Below, in pieces: positions 1 through 15,100 of a stretch of 64,000 nucleotides of DNA. Location of the stretch: assembly GCF_964340395.1 (NCBI RefSeq), contig NC_135549.1, positions 1,692,501 to 1,756,500 of the forward strand, given 5' to 3'. The DNA is from Glandiceps talaboti (Eukaryota; Hemichordata; Enteropneusta; Spengelidae). The position numbers and the translations under genes are program-made. The notes below the pieces were generated by a model, which worked only from the letters and a program-made list of their open reading frames with translations, was not told the DNA's origin and searched no databases. The first letter of the stretch is position 1, and the number at the start of each line of letters is the position of its first letter.

Positions 1-611
1 TGTTACGTAGAGTTAGTACAGTAGGCTTATGATTAACATGTGCTGACTGTTTGATGCCTGAAACTATTACTGAGGACTGTGTGTGCGGTGGTGGCGGTGG
101 TGGTGGAGGGGGGGGGGAGGTTGTTACAATACAATGAAATACGCGCTCCCGCCTTCAAATGCACACCATACGCAACCTTGTATGCGTTTAGCATCAATAA
201 ATAGTGTTTTATTGCTCTTTCTTAAAAGATTACTAGCAGTGTTACAAATACTATTTTACAAAGACGCAATCCCAAAATGGAGCAAATATGCCACAAATTG
301 CATCTTGGGAGTTGTAAATTGAATTTCAAACACAATGACATAAAACACTTTCGCAATGAAAGACATATTGATGCTTGAGAACAATTGCTAGTCAGTAAAG
401 CAACCCGCTATTTTCTTTCAAAGATTAAAATAATGACATTTTTATCACGGACGCTACAAAGGTACTTGTCCGCATCTTTTTCTCCATCTTTGTCATATTT
501 CTTTTTTGTTTTAGGCCAGATCGCTTGTCATCATGATACTAAAGGTACATTTACATGTAAGACGTTTATTATTTTCGAGAGGAAAAAGTAGAAAATTGTA
601 TCTTGACGTAC
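1..611. other. intergenic or intronic sequence left of the minus-strand exon
   Basis: No gene is visible here. The stretch probably belongs to the first intron of the minus-strand gene whose exon ends at 612, because a splice donor reads leftwards from 611. It holds a short GGT/GGC/G-rich tract at about 85-120 and otherwise AT-rich sequence. Confidence 0.5.
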
Positions 612-1001
612 CGATGCTACGGGAGTAGGCAAATCTGCTGGGTTTTCATGAGATGGTCTTGGGTCGACAATGATCGGTGCTACATCTCTTGCCATTGGTA
701 CATCTCTCTTTTCTCTTGTCCTTTCTTTCAATTGTGTTCCTTTCGCCTTGTCTCCCTCTACAGCCATGTGTTGTTGACTTCCCTTCTCAGTTGATTTATT
801 TGAATTCAGGCTTTTAGTAGGACTTTCTTTGCCATCACTAATTCCAAGTCTGGGTGGACGTGGAGGAGGTGGACCGTACGGAACCAGCGGCGTCCCTTCC
901 GCCTCTAGTTGTTCTCCAGGTTCCACTTCCATGTTATCATATTCGGAAATACGTTCGTTGCCTGTTGGTATTGAGACTTCCAGGTCGTCTGCTGCAGCCA
1001 T
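612..1001 (-). CDS. first coding exon of an unrecognised gene divergent from WNK
   Basis: An open frame on the minus strand starts with an ATG at 1001 (MAAADDLEV...) and runs 130 codons to a candidate donor GTACGT at 611-606, phase 0. An upstream in-frame ATG at 1010 would add three residues. The encoded segment is polar and looks disordered. It begins with an acidic stretch, has a proline-rich patch (PYGPPPPRPPRLG) near residues 45-57, and ends in a Lys/Glu/Arg-rich part. I do not recognise the family and no folded domain is visible. It is head to head with the WNK gene, with 1.4 kb between the two start codons, so the two may share a promoter region. The remaining exons lie outside the window to the left. 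The frame and donor support coding, but this is a single-exon call. Confidence 0.5.
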
Positions 1002-2437
1002 AATACACACTGTGATTTATTATTTTTTATTATTGTTATTTTTCTCTGCCGACGCGGCGCGAGGTGCTACTAGTCTTACACGGTGAGGAAGTAAACTTAA
1101 AGATGAATGCAAATAGCTCCTGATTTGGGAAGGACTGCTGATGCGGATGGTAAAATTTCAGTTCGTGGCTGCATGCCACATGATCAAAGAAAGATGTCTT
1201 TGTCAGTGTTATTTATTATGATAATGACTTAGTTGTTAAACATTTTGATCCGGAAGCAGTTCTTTATGTTGAAAGAGTGACGCCGCTGTGCGATATGTGA
1301 GAGGAGGCAGGTGAGGAGTAACCTCGTACTAATAATATAATGTAATTTAACGACTCATGTTAAGAGCCAATTTTCATTGTATCTACTGAATTCATTCATA
1401 TATTTTTGTTGTAGATATTTAATAATTATTTTATTTTTTTGAAATTTTGAAATAAATATAAATCTATCTAGCAACACATAACTTTGTTTTTATGCAAAAT
1501 TATTAATCTTGAGTTCGAGTACATGGTTTCGTTGATGACATCCCAGGAAACCCCGTAGAAAGTTGACCGATTTACTAGGCCATCTTGTAGTATGTTACTC
1601 CGAGTAATAATAAGTAGTGTTGTATTTCCCTTCATTCATCCTAGCTTGTAAAAAACTGAAGCGTGTTTTTGAAATAACAATCTTCTGAATATATTTGGTC
1701 TAAAATAATTCTTATAAACGCAAACAATTGGATGTTTCGTTTCAAAACATGCTCTGGGCGTAGAGTACTACGCTAAGTGGTACGGTTCAGTCATTTGAGG
1801 AACTATTTCGACACTTTCTGGCTGTGTCAGAAACAAGAAAGGCGGCCATATCGTTGAAGTCTGATCACAGGACAATCAGTTATACGACAAAATTTGGCTG
1901 TTTCAGGGCGACTCTGTCGCTTCTGTCTGCCGTCCACCGATTTGTTTACGGCCATCACACTGGGGAGAGATTTGAACATCAAAAAGAGTTAGTGTATACG
2001 CTGAAAGTTGAAACAACCCGGAAGTGAGGTTTGTAATCAACTACGTACGTGTGTATGGTTTGAATTTGAGTCACTGTCGCCGATCGAAATACCGTTGAAC
2101 AGGTGGTGAGTTGCAATTTTGACTATGATTGTGCGCCCAAAAGTGTATTATCAGGGAGACTGAATCAAGCGACAACGCCAAGCAGGCAGTTGCCTGCTAA
2201 ATTCCAGTGGACTGGAAATTTAACATACGTTAACACGGTTAGGCAGAATCTAGATCTGTCGTCTGTGGTCACATTTGTCTGACATTTTTAATTGTAAGTT
2301 TATGAGGGTTTCACCCAACAACATATAGAGTGGCGTGTTATGGCGACTTACACTGTTGAATTGAACGAATATAGACTGGACTACTCCCTGAACAACATCA
2401 TTACACCAATAGTAAGGCTATAGCCTGACCTGCGACC
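1002..2437. promoter_or_regulatory. divergent upstream region between the minus-strand gene and WNK
   Basis: This 1.4-kb spacer separates two divergently oriented start codons, so it should contain the WNK promoter and 5' UTR and possibly the promoter of the left gene. CpG dinucleotides are more frequent here than inside the WNK introns. I see no convincing TATA box. The WNK start lies in an ACCATGA context at 2438. The role is inferred from position only. Confidence 0.45.
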
Positions 2438-3112
2438 ATGAGTAACAACACGGCCGCAGAGCAAGCTGTTATCAATGGGGAGCCTTTGGTAGAGGAAAAG
2501 CATAATGTTACAAGCAGCAGTAGTGAGGGCACGACACCAGTTACCACGCCTACCGAAGGACTGGCCCCGGCTCTGAGAAGTTCTGGTTCAGGTTGGAAAA
2601 GCAAGGGGAAAAGAGTAAGCATCAAGATAGATAGTGACGAGGAGAAAAATGGAAACGTGAATGAGAATGTTATTACCGAGGAGAAACCAGCTGATAAGAA
2701 AGAAGAGAATGTTGTAGTTGAGAAAACTTCACACAACTGTGATGATGCCAGACAGGAACCATCAGAGTCGACAAAGCAACCAGAAAATGTGGAATCTACA
2801 AAGGAAGGGACTGTCACCAGTAACCTTTCAAATGCAGCAGATGCTCAAAGTGTTAAGAATGGCCAAAGAAAGGAGGAAGCTCCAGACATACAGAAAAAAA
2901 GTGAGGGGGAGAAAGAAACATATGAAGTCCATAAAAGACTGGATGGGGACGACAAGTCAGAAAGTGAAGAAAAAGAAGAGCAAGCTGTTGATTACTCTGC
3001 AGATGGTAGATTTATGAAGTTTGATGTGGAAGTGGGGAGAGGGTCTTTTAAAACGGTGTATAAAGGTTTAGACTCAGAAACTGGTGTTGCTGTTGCTTGG
3101 TGCGAGTTACAG
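2438..3112 (+). CDS. WNK: WNK exon 1: disordered N-terminus and glycine-rich loop
   Basis: 225 codons from ATG 2438 to donor GTATGT at 3113, phase 0. Residues 1-190 are Glu/Lys/Ser-rich and lack a visible domain. The kinase fold starts at [20 protein letters not shown]. Lys205 in the glycine-rich loop is the substitute catalytic lysine that defines the WNK family, and Cys222 sits where other kinases have lysine. Confidence 0.93.
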
Positions 3113-6100
3113 GTATGTATTTTAACCAACTGTTACAGTTATTCATATAATCTGTACATAAAAAAGAATAGATACTGTATACAGTATTAATCAATAGTCT
3201 GATTTCTATGAAGGAGAGTTTATATCCCCCTCTTTTGAATTTCATAGGTCAAAAAACATGAAATGTCTGGCTTGATAGATGCATTGTCACAGTTGTTTTA
3301 TGTTGAACGCAAGGGTACAAACAGTTTTGTGTTTTTGAATAAAGATGGTTTCTGTGTCATAATGAGAGTGACATAGATACTGTGTTTATATAGGAACTTC
3401 AGTGACAATGCATTTTGCTCAATAATATTATCTTGCATCTCCTCCATCTTACCAATTTAAATCTGCGTTCATGCTATTATAAGAGAGATTTAATTTAAAT
3501 GTTTGGTCAGTGAACTGTGCAATGCAATGCAAGGCTTAATTACTGCCATCGTTAAACTAATAAATGACAGTGTCAATTAAGTACAACACTTGCACCAAGA
3601 CACATACATGTAGATCATTGCATAAATGATGGTATCTACATGTACATGCTAAATGAAGTAAAAGTTTAATACTGATATTTATTTTTGATGTAGTGGTCAA
3701 TGAGACTTTGTGACATTTTCGTATAGCTCATCTGTATTTTTAGAAGAAAAATCTCCCCAGTTGTAAATGTTAGAGAGTAATCAATGTTATAGGTGGCAAC
3801 TGGACATGATACTTGTAAAGCATCATTTTCTTAACTGATTATCTACATGTAAAATTCCTTTTTGTGCATTGAGTATGCATTCTGACTTCTAGACCCTATA
3901 CTCTTCAATACCTCTGTCGCTGAACATGTATAAATTTAGGTCAAAACTTAAGTTGACCATGTTACTGAGCTTTATAGATTTAATGAAAGCTGCGAACATT
4001 CTAAAACAAGAAGTGGGTGTTCTCCCCTACTGTCCCCCCATCCTCCTGTATCAAAATGTGTTGAGTTTCATTTAGCCAGTGGCATACATGTAAGCTTACA
4101 CAATGCATGATGGGATCATGCAAAAAAAGATAACAGTTTTTAGAACTGGCAAGTCTCAGTTAATTGTCTGTTCCAGTGTAATGAAATCAAAATTGTTCAT
4201 TTAAAAGTAAAGTTTAAGGCATTATGTACTCAACATATGTTGGTAGGCTACATGTATCTGCTTTGAGGTTATCAAAATATTCTGTAGAACTGATTTGAAA
4301 TTAGTTGAAAAATTATTAGCTTTGTAAACTCGGAAAATATTATAACCATATTATTCCTTCATCATGGTCCTAACAACATAAACAAACCAAAAGGTCTTTC
4401 CAAAAGATTAACTCTTTGAAAAGCCCTGTAAATGTCTGTTCTCTAGCTATACATGTCCATGTTATGTTAAACAACTTGGGTTCTTGTCAGGTAGTGACTC
4501 AATAACAAATAAGACTGCCAAGTGTATTAAATCATTGATTTGTAAGTTTTAATTATGTCAAGTTATTTCTATTCTGTTTCCCAATATTCTGTGTAGTGTA
4601 TTATGTACATCAGAGAAGGGAAGTTAATTCCTTTGAATGAAGAAACTATGAAATGAGCCAAAAGGGACATTTCTCGTTTCAATAATCAGACATGCAGAAA
4701 CCACTTTCCAGTGATTTTTAGAAGAGAATGACAAACAACTGTCCCATGACTTCAAGTAATTCTTGTAGATGAAAGTGTCTGAATGTATATTATTAGAATA
4801 CTGCTTTCCTTACATAATCTTTCCTTCTTGTCATTGTCCACAATAAGATCATATGCCATGTTTCCTATGTTGTTAAGTCGCATGTAGCAGACACCTTTCA
4901 TACAGAGCCAGTTATGTGAAGTCTGTATGGATGAGAGTTGACTACACAATGTTTTAATCTTCACTTTCCAAGCTAATCCATAGAAGATATGGTATAGTCT
5001 AATGCCATTAGTCACCAAACAAAAATTAAGAAGACTAGTGTCTGATAACATCAGAATACATGAGTGGTACACATGTACTTATATTAAGCAAGGACAACAT
5101 TGGCTGTCATCTCATGAATTGAAAGCAGTGTCAGTTGCTCAGTGTTGTCAACAAGATTTTGTTTTCTCCTTACTCTAGACTAGCATTGTTCAGCTAACAT
5201 TCACAATGAATGATAGAGCTTTTTTTTAGCGAGAGTCCTAATTCTGTTGCTAATGTGTGTGTACATGTACATGTATATATTCTTCAGTTGGCCAAAATAA
5301 TTATGATAGTGGGTAAAGCCAGTCGTTGGGTTTTAGCAAATATTATCATGCCAATGCAACTACACAACTGAGATGTTTTAATTAAGTTTAAATGAATATG
5401 AATACTTATTGGCTAGGAACTTTATTTTTTTAAATCCTATGCAACTTTGTACTAACCATGGTTAAATCAACTCTACTATAATTGAAGTCTTGAGCTGAAC
5501 AAAAACAGGTGTCATTGAAAATCATTACAGAAAACCTTAGCAAGTATGATAGTTATCACAGCAACTGCAAACTGAGTTAATTTGTCTCTCTAATAATAAC
5601 AGAGATTGTAATTAATTTCAGTGGTCAGTTGTGCTACAATACCATTTGTACATTTTAACAGTTTGTTAGTAGACAGACTATTGAACATCATATACTTTTA
5701 AAATGAATAGTGTTACATTCATTGAGTAGTGAAACTGGAGCCTATTGAAAGGTTATTGCCTTTTCTCACAAATTTCAGCCTGGAACAACTGACCAATGTG
5801 TCAGTTGTCAATGATATCACTTGACAGCTGACCTTTGGGTAATTCATGTCCCACAATGCACCTACAGTAAAACTGAATGCTGACATCTTTTATTGTGCTG
5901 GATTATGTAGTCACTTTTTCTATTCAACTCTGTTTAATGTCACACCAAACTGCATCCTTCAAAATGAGAGTAACATCTTCATACATTCCTAGATACATAC
6001 AGTACCACTAAACTTCTAAACTATCCCCAAAATGTTGTGAGGACTACCTGTTTATGACAATTTCCTGTCATACCTGTTCCAGATTGAATTTCCATCTTAT

Positions 6101-9100
6101 ACATCACTGAGGTGATGAACCCAGACAATAAACACATGGCAATAACACTGTAAAGGAAGTGGTAAGGAATTGAAATGAGTCATTCTTATATCTCAATGTT
6201 GTTCTGTAATGTTTCCTATCTTTATTTCAAACAAATCTGTGTATGATCTTTCCGTAAATATTTCTATGAGCATAATCTTCATGGTGAGAATATGTGATAG
6301 ATGTTCATAGCCTTTGTGTGGATAGCAAAGGGGTGATTTCCCCAAATATCAAAAAATATCTACAGGGTTCATCAATATTAAAGCCAGGTACAGTATTGGT
6401 TGTACATGTAGTCAATATTGAAATGAGACAAAATCAGTGACAAAAAATAGACCTAAAGCTACAGGTATATGACTACCTACATTTTCAATAATGTTGTGTG
6501 TATTTCCGGTGTGCCTGTGGTGTTATACAGTATTACTATTTTCAGATGATTAGGAATACTGATGCCACCATGGTCACCTAAGACTTCCTGTTGATGGTCT
6601 GTGTTGGTGGAGGGTCTATGGTCTGTCTCAGAGTGTAGGTTCCTTTGTAGTGTGGTTCACTGACTGATTCCATTGTTGTGCAAGTGTTTATTATCATAGT
6701 GTCAATGCTCCTATGGTACATATCAGAAAACTAAATTGGGGAAATGTACTTCAATGATACATATAAAAAACTGAAATGACAGGTTTCAAATACTGAAGAA
6801 AATTTGACTTGTCAATATACAATGTACACACTCAATAATTCTGAATGTTGTAGACATCTTTATGTGCATAGATTTTGAAGTACTGAAACGTTTGACAATG
6901 CTTGTCAAGTATCTCTGACAGTTTGCATGCCATCAATATTTTGTCATAGCTGAATGTGAATTTATTCATAACCAGTCAGGCTGAAACAATGATACTGATG
7001 GTCAGTAAATTAAGAAATAGAATTGAGTCATCATTGCTGGCAGTGAAATAAACCTATAGATATAAGTATTGAAACAGGCTATAGCTTCAAATATACATAT
7101 ATACATGATATGTAAGCTCATTATCACTCAATTACTAGTATGGAACTTGACAGGAAATATTGAAGGATGTATTGGAAATGAATGTAGATTCTATACTATT
7201 TCATTATGCTATGCCAGGTGGCAGGGGGAATGGGATCTCACAGTACTTGTCAACCCCAGTCCCAATCTGATTACATGTAAGTCCAATGTAGTGGCGGCTA
7301 TTCATCCATTGCAAGCATTACTTTTTGTTGTAACTTGAATGTTATCCTTAGTATTATTATGTTCACATTTTGGTCTTCATCACTCCCATTGCATCTGACC
7401 GACTTCCATTGCTGCTAACTTTTAAATCTTGCATGTTGAGCAACCCCTCTACCAGTGAGAACACATCTTACATTGAAAACCGGCCCAGAATTAATGTCTA
7501 ACTTCTCATGTGCCTAATCTAATTGTATTGAAGTCTACACACAAGCCTGGAATAACTATGACATGGAATAGACGTCAAATCTAATTTGACAAAATTTATA
7601 TTGTAATTTGTATATGAAAATGAACAACTTAGAAGGCCAAGTGGCATATGACACGCTTAGGAGGTCAAATCATATACAATGATTATGTAGCGGATCTGAC
7701 GAGATTTGTCGATTCACAGAATCAAGGATCACAGAATCAAGGAAGACAGAAATTTTACTGTAGTGTGCTATTTTAGCATTACAAAAAATACAGAATGATG
7801 CACAAGCTAAATGTTGTTGCTATACTTTGAAAATAATATGACTGCATGACAGGCACATCGATTTGTGGTTATTGTGTATTAGTATTACATGTACATTTGA
7901 CATGGCAAAAGTTCGATGTTTATTGCAAGTCACACTTCTGTAACTGTCGTTATATTCTTGACAGGCAGTGTTGAATTTAATTGCCTGTCCAATTTAATAT
8001 TACTTGCTGCAGCAAATTGCAATAAGCATCAAATTTGTCGTGTACCTGCTCTAATAATTAGATTAGGCATTTGAGAAGTTCAACGTTTATTCTGAGCCAT
8101 ATGGGTACAGTATCTCAAAACACTCTGTTCCAATAGAGCTGGAGTGTAGAGCACAGACAACAGTGTTATTATTTTCAACTTTAATCCTGGAGTGGTACAT
8201 GTACATGTAACTGTATGGTGGATTTTGATTGGCTACATGTATGTACATGTTGTAAGTGTGATGTTTGAATGTTTAACTCCCATGGTAATCGGTCAGGTAG
8301 GAAGGAGGTGCTAACATCAAAATTGAAAACAAGCCACAATAAACAAAAGAAAATAGAGGTTAATAATTGAAAGAAATGGAGGTACATGTAATCTTATTTT
8401 TTTGCTGTCCTTGACAAAAAGAGCTTTCATAGATATGAAACATGGATGTGAAACTGAGAGATTTGTTGTTCTGCTACTTCTTTCCTTGCAGGTTTCATCT
8501 AACTGCTCCCACAGCGAGATTTTTTGTTTTCCAGTTGTCATTGTGTATCAGCTGACAGTGCAAAACTCACATTTTCCCCAGTAAATGTCTAAGGCATAAA
8601 TGCTAGTGAAAGTGGTTTGTACTGTAACAGTACATGTCCAAAATATAGTTATTCATGTCGAGTAACTGTACACCTTACTTTGATGCAAAAATTACTTACA
8701 AAGTTACAAAGCCAAAAGCCAAAGAAGTGATTTTTGATACTGCATCTAATGAAACTTTGAAAAATCAAAGGGTGTCTCAGTTTATCAGCATTCTCAACCC
8801 TTGAAGGACATTTTCATGTTTGGATTAAGACACAGCATGATCATAAATATGCTATTAGCCTGCAACTTACAAAATGTATAAACGCATTAAAAATATGCTT
8901 TTATCCAAATATATTTTGTCTTTTTGGAGAATTCATTCCTTGTAACAAAACACTATTATGCAATACGCTGTTCATTGCCACTGGTTGGGGCAGGCAACAT
9001 ACATGGAAATGCCTTCAGTGATTTCAAAGGTTGATATTATGATAATGGAGATACATGAAACCTTGATAATTTGAGATGTTATGAATTTAGTAAACTTAAT

Positions 9101-12100
9101 TACATTTGTAAATCAGCATGCAAATAACAGAAACCAATTTCATTGTCGTCCAATGATTATGACAAGACTACACTGGGTTGTTCAATTTTTCTACTTCTTT
9201 CTCGTCATTCTCTTTGGTTATTTACTCAAACATACGTGTAATACCAAAATGAACAGGAGGCACAATTTACATTTGCTCAGTTATTTTGCTTAATACGTTT
9301 AGAGCCAGTAGGCCATTGATATTCCAGAGATGGCCCAAGAAATTTATCATTGTATACATAATGTACATACCCCCAGTCAGTTGAACCTCACAGATAGATA
9401 CCACCATCTTGATACAGAATCAAGGTCGATATGTTAAAGTAAACTTGTAAGAATGTGTTTACATCTGGGAAATTGTGTCTGTTTTACTCAACTGTGGTTT
9501 CGCCATCAGTTTATTTACAAGTCCTGTGATGTGAATATTTCCTAACAAAAGCCCAACCATCTGAAGGATTGTTGGGACAAGTTGATTTAAATGCATTGCA
9601 TGAACACAACATCAGTCATTATGTCAGTAATTTTTGGTCAGTGCCAACACATCACATGCCATTAAAAGAGCTGTAAGTCAGCTGCTGTAGGTTATGTGTG
9701 TACTTAGATACTGTACCTATCTGTCTCCTGAGGTATATTGTCAAGCATTTTTATAAAGGAATTAATTGACAAATTACAGAATACTTGTACAGGTGAATTA
9801 TTGATTAATGGTTCCCAACATAATTTTGTGGGTTTTTTCACAAGTACATGTATAAGTACTGCGATAGGAAATTTTCTGATAACCTTATAATATGTAAGAG
9901 ACGCAGTGTTCTTTATCAATAATTATGTACATAGTAGTCACTTAGTCTGTCTGGATTGTGATGGGAATATACCTTGTATGCCACTGTAATAAAGTGCCAC
10001 TCATCTGGCTGGTTGTTTTTTTAATAATATTTCCTTGGAACAGATCCTTGAAATTTACTGCTAATGTTTGAATTTACATCATTTTAATTTCTCAAACAGG
10101 CTTTTGTGTAGTCTGAGTGAAAGTAATATTCCAGTGTCTGAAAGTCAGAGCAAATGATGTGAAACCAATTTGGTTTTGTTCATTACCCATAGCTGTTTTC
10201 TGCAAAACATCCATCACTCAATTCTGTCTCCAAGACTACAGAAATGTTCTGTTTGCAATGTCTCGCCCACCAAATTATAATTGTACATTGAAGTTTAAGT
10301 AGGTTTTGAATGTATCTGAACCAAAAATTGCCATATCGTGTGGAAATTAATGTATTTATTTTTGTAACAGGTTAAATTCATGTTTTGTAATGTGTATTCC
10401 AAAACACTTTTGATGGAGACCAATGAAGTTGACAAATTTATAGTGCTGGTAAGGAGTTAGTGGCAGGATTAAGTTCCCATGTGTAGAGAGTTAACCTTGA
10501 ATCCCTTTTGATGACTTCTATTGACATGCAAGTTATGTTCCCAAGCATGACAAATGATGAAACAAAACAGTTTGAAATACAGCCAAACATGGTTATGTTG
10601 TTGGCTGTTTTGCCACACATGTTGTATACATGTACATAGCTTGGTTTAGAGTTAGTGCTGCAATAAGTTGGTTACCAAGAACAGATTCAGTTGCATTTTA
10701 AAAGTTAGTTAAAATATTGAAGAAATGAAAAGTACATGCACATATTTCAGACTGCTGACATGAAAATTTAGTTGTAACTTGTATGTGTAAAGATGCATAT
10801 TTAAATATGGTATGTCATGATGAATGGGAACTTGGATCATCTCCAGCACTAGTTACATGTACATCTAATTGCTAATAAACAAAAAGAGTAAACAAAGACA
10901 ACAGTTTTAAATAGGCAATTTTGTTCATGATCTGCCTTTTCAATTACTTGAGGCAGGTGGTCTTGTGAGTTAATGAATATAGTAATGTTAAAATTTCTCC
11001 ACACGTACCACACACACACACACACATACATGAATGTATGACATACATGTACAGTTACTGAATGATGACTAATGATGTTCAAGTTTTCATGGTCCTTTTC
11101 TCTTGATTTCTGCTTTCTTGTACATCAGTTGCCACTCTCTTTGCTAAGATTTGTGAAGTATGTGTAGTTGGTAAAATAATGGGGAATTGGATTGTTTACA
11201 TGCTTTAACTACCCCCCTTTCGGAACACAATGCAATTGTTTCAGTGCTACTAAAGTATGTGGAGCTATTCACTATTTTGTGCATTAGATAATGAACACAA
11301 CTTAGCTTCACTTGCTATTGTTGTAATGTGGCCCCTACAAGTGGGCTTGCAATGTAAGAAATGCTACACTTTTATATGCAGTACAGGGCTTTATTTGTAC
11401 ATAATTTCAGTAGAGAGGCCATTTTATACATCAACCCACCAGTTTTACACACAATTGTGTTTCCCAACTACCATTGTCACAAACCACGGCCTGTTTTACG
11501 ACAACGTTCTTCACGAGCCTCCCACAGAAATAATAACTCTGGCTTGCGAGAATGCCCAACTACATGTGTATATATTGATAATGAGAAATCCAATATTGAC
11601 ATACAAAATTGTAACTGTGTTTGATTTAATTAAAAAACTGTAAAAAAAACCCAAACTAAACTGTATGTAAAAGAATGTCCATATTCAGACATGATACTTT
11701 GTACTATGTAGTTCTCATTCTAAAAAGTCCTGTTACATGTAACTGAACTTGATTGAGTGAATTGTGATCAGGTTTTAGAACAATAGTGACATACAGACAT
11801 TTGTAAAGACAAAGACAGGAAGGATTAACATTCATACTGATAAAGAGTCTAATGTGGGGTACTAAATACATAGGAATGTGTATCAGTTGTAATGTAAATA
11901 TAATTCATGAAATAAATATTCTGAGTCATGACTTACTGGTCATTGACTTGCCTGGGTAGAATTTTAAAATGGTTAATTACTGATCTGGTATATCTCTGGA
12001 AGAAGACACGCCAGTGTCATACATAAAACTACTTTAATTGTGTAATTCAATTTGTACATGTAGAGATGTAGGTACAATGCAGTAGTTTGTTACTGTATCA

Positions 12101-15100
12101 TGAATTAAAAAAAACAAGGTTTCATTGTTCAAATAGCTGCCTAGTGCAGTGGTTTGCAGTGATTAAAGCAAACTTTGAAGTTTTAGGATAAATAAAATCC
12201 TGTGTAATTTGTAATGAAGAGATTTCATGTGACACAAAATATATACTGTGACAGTCCTTTTGTATCCTAGACTACACAATGCTACAACGGCTGACATCAA
12301 AGCATTGACAAAAGGAACCTGTTGCAAACATGGAAAATAAACAAATGCATTGGATAATAACACTCGGCATAGCATGTTGGAACAGTAGAGACTTGTACTT
12401 ATGTGTCATGCTTTGATAAGAACAGTTTTATGGCCTCTGTGTATATGAAATGCTCTAGGAGAACTCCAAAGTTATTTGTGACCATGAACTATTATGTAAA
12501 GAGGCCATAAAACTGTTCTTATCAAACCATGGAATGTAAATACAAGTCTCTGCTGTTTTAACATGATGTGCCAAGTGTTATCAATCTAATTCATTTGTTC
12601 ACTTTCCCTATTTGTAACTGGTTCCATTCCACAATGCTTCAATGTCAGCGTTGTAATCAATGTCCCACTAGAAACTGAACTAGCAGAGACCCATATTTAT
12701 GTTTCGACTCGTACTGGGACAGGCATGGTACAACATGTAATTCAAGACTTGTCATGTAGGTCAATATTGTGAATAAAATCTCACTGTTGGTATTTTCATT
12801 ACAGGATAAGAAGTTGAGCAAGTCAGAAAGGCAGCGATTCAAAGAAGAGGCCCAAATGCTGAAAGGACTTAATCATCCAAGCATTGTACGATTCTATGAC
12901 TACTGGGAAACCACACCAGGTCCGTCTGTGGCTGGGAGATATCGCAAATACATTGTACTTGTAACAGAACTTATGACATCTGGAACACTGAAAACGTAAG
13001 ATGAATATTCACATACACTGGAAACACATGTATTACTACATTCAGTTTTGTACTAAAAGTAGGTAAAATAGGAATGGTAAAATAGTATTTTCATTGTTAC
13101 TGCCAGAGACAACATTTTTACCACGTTAGCATTAATACTTAAACATATGCAAGTACTATGATTTGAGTTATTATCACATATGTACCAGAGATTACTTGCA
13201 CTGGTGCGCACACATACTAGTAGTATTTTCACTGCAGTACAACACCAAAAACATTATTGCATACCTGCATGCAAATAATATGCAAATGAGGATGTGATTG
13301 CGTGATAGTTCTGTATGATTTTGGTTGAAATTTGCCGTTTTGGATAAACATATGTAATAATAACAGAACCCCATGCCACATGAGTACCAGTGTGGGTAGT
13401 CGGTGGGGGGGGGGGGGGGGGTATTTGTGCTTGCAGTGTTTTCTGCTGCACTTGCACTTGCTACACCCTTGAAAGTACGTGCACAGAGAACACTGCAAGC
13501 ACTCGTGCAAATACCCCGAGTACACTACACTTGCACTCGCGCATCATGGGTTTCTGTCATAGTCTCGTGCTGTCCTTGATTGGATTTCAAGATCTGAGGT
13601 GATTCAATACCATGTTGGCATCCAGACTAGCTTGTAGTGAGAGCAGTGTAATAATTTGAGGTCACAGCAGCCCTTCTTTTGAAAAACCTAATATTCCAAA
13701 TGTGAAAATGTGTTATCATGTTACAGATTTCACGTGTTGGTGCAGTGTTCATTTTGTATATTGTCAGCTTATCTCTGGATTCTGTAGTCACCTGCTTATA
13801 AATCATTTGCCTTCCCTTCCTGTGATATAGATCATACTTTATATGAAAACTGCAGTACAGCTTAGTAAATAAAGAAAAAAAAATGTATTATCAGTTATTT
13901 ATAGATTTTGGAATCATTAACATCTGCTAGCCTTCACACGGGATGTAGGACTGTTTAATCTTTATGGATGAAAATTGAAAAAGATTTTAAAAAACTGAAA
14001 CAACCAGTTGGCTAGATATTTATATATACATGTATGAACTTTGATATATTTGAGGATGCACATAATGTCTTTTGTTATATGATATCTTGACGTGTTCATA
14101 AATAATTGATGGAAGTTACATATCCTCATCTCATGTTTGGTGCATGCTATTTGTATTACAACACAGTGAATGTCATATCTTTGCAAACTGATAAAACTAG
14201 GGTAATATTAGTTGACACTGCAATATACATTTTGTGTGCATATCAATAATATTTTTTTGTTCGATTTTACTTAATACAGCTACCTAAAGCGTTTCAAAGT
14301 AATTAAGAGTAAGATGATGAAAAGCTGGTGTCGACAGATTTTGAAAGGATTACATTTCCTCCATACACGTCAACCACCAGTTATCCATCGGGATTTGAAG
14401 TGTGACAACATTTTCATCACTGGTACATCAGGTTCTGTAAAAATTGGTGATCTAGGTTTAGCAACGTTGAAAAAGTCATCCTTTGCCAAGAGTGTGATAG
14501 GTAAGATGCGACCTTTATTGTTGTAGCTTATACTCTGTAATATACACATGTATATATGTTCATCTATGACATGAAAACAATTGTTTCTTGTGTGTTCTGT
14601 ATTGAATATGATTCAATAAAGGTATTTACCCAAGATTTGAATGTTGTTTTCAGTTACAGATTGTGTCCCAATTCATGCTTTTTGTATTGAGGGTATGTAA
14701 TAGACAAGACAAAGCCAGTTTGTCTTGTTATTACAGCCTGTATCATTCACCAGGAGTTATAACATGCCGTCATATGTTTGGTTCAAAATTATGCCTACTT
14801 CTCATTCTAAACTGGAAGTTGACCCCAATTTTTGAAATGTGAGTAAACCAATTTAGACATTTTCAATGTTGACAGTCACTTTGAAATAGGGCATGTTATG
14901 ACATCTGGACATATTTCATATTTGTGTAGTATAAGATACCAGTTGCCACCAGGTTTTGAATGCATTACTGTTTTTTCTTTTCACTTCTTTGTTACCTTAG
15001 TATTGTTTAATTTCCAGTCATAGCAATTGGCTGCAGATCATAGGATGTCATAAGGTAAGTGATCTGTCCAAAATAGATGGGGTTTTCAAACTACTAACTC

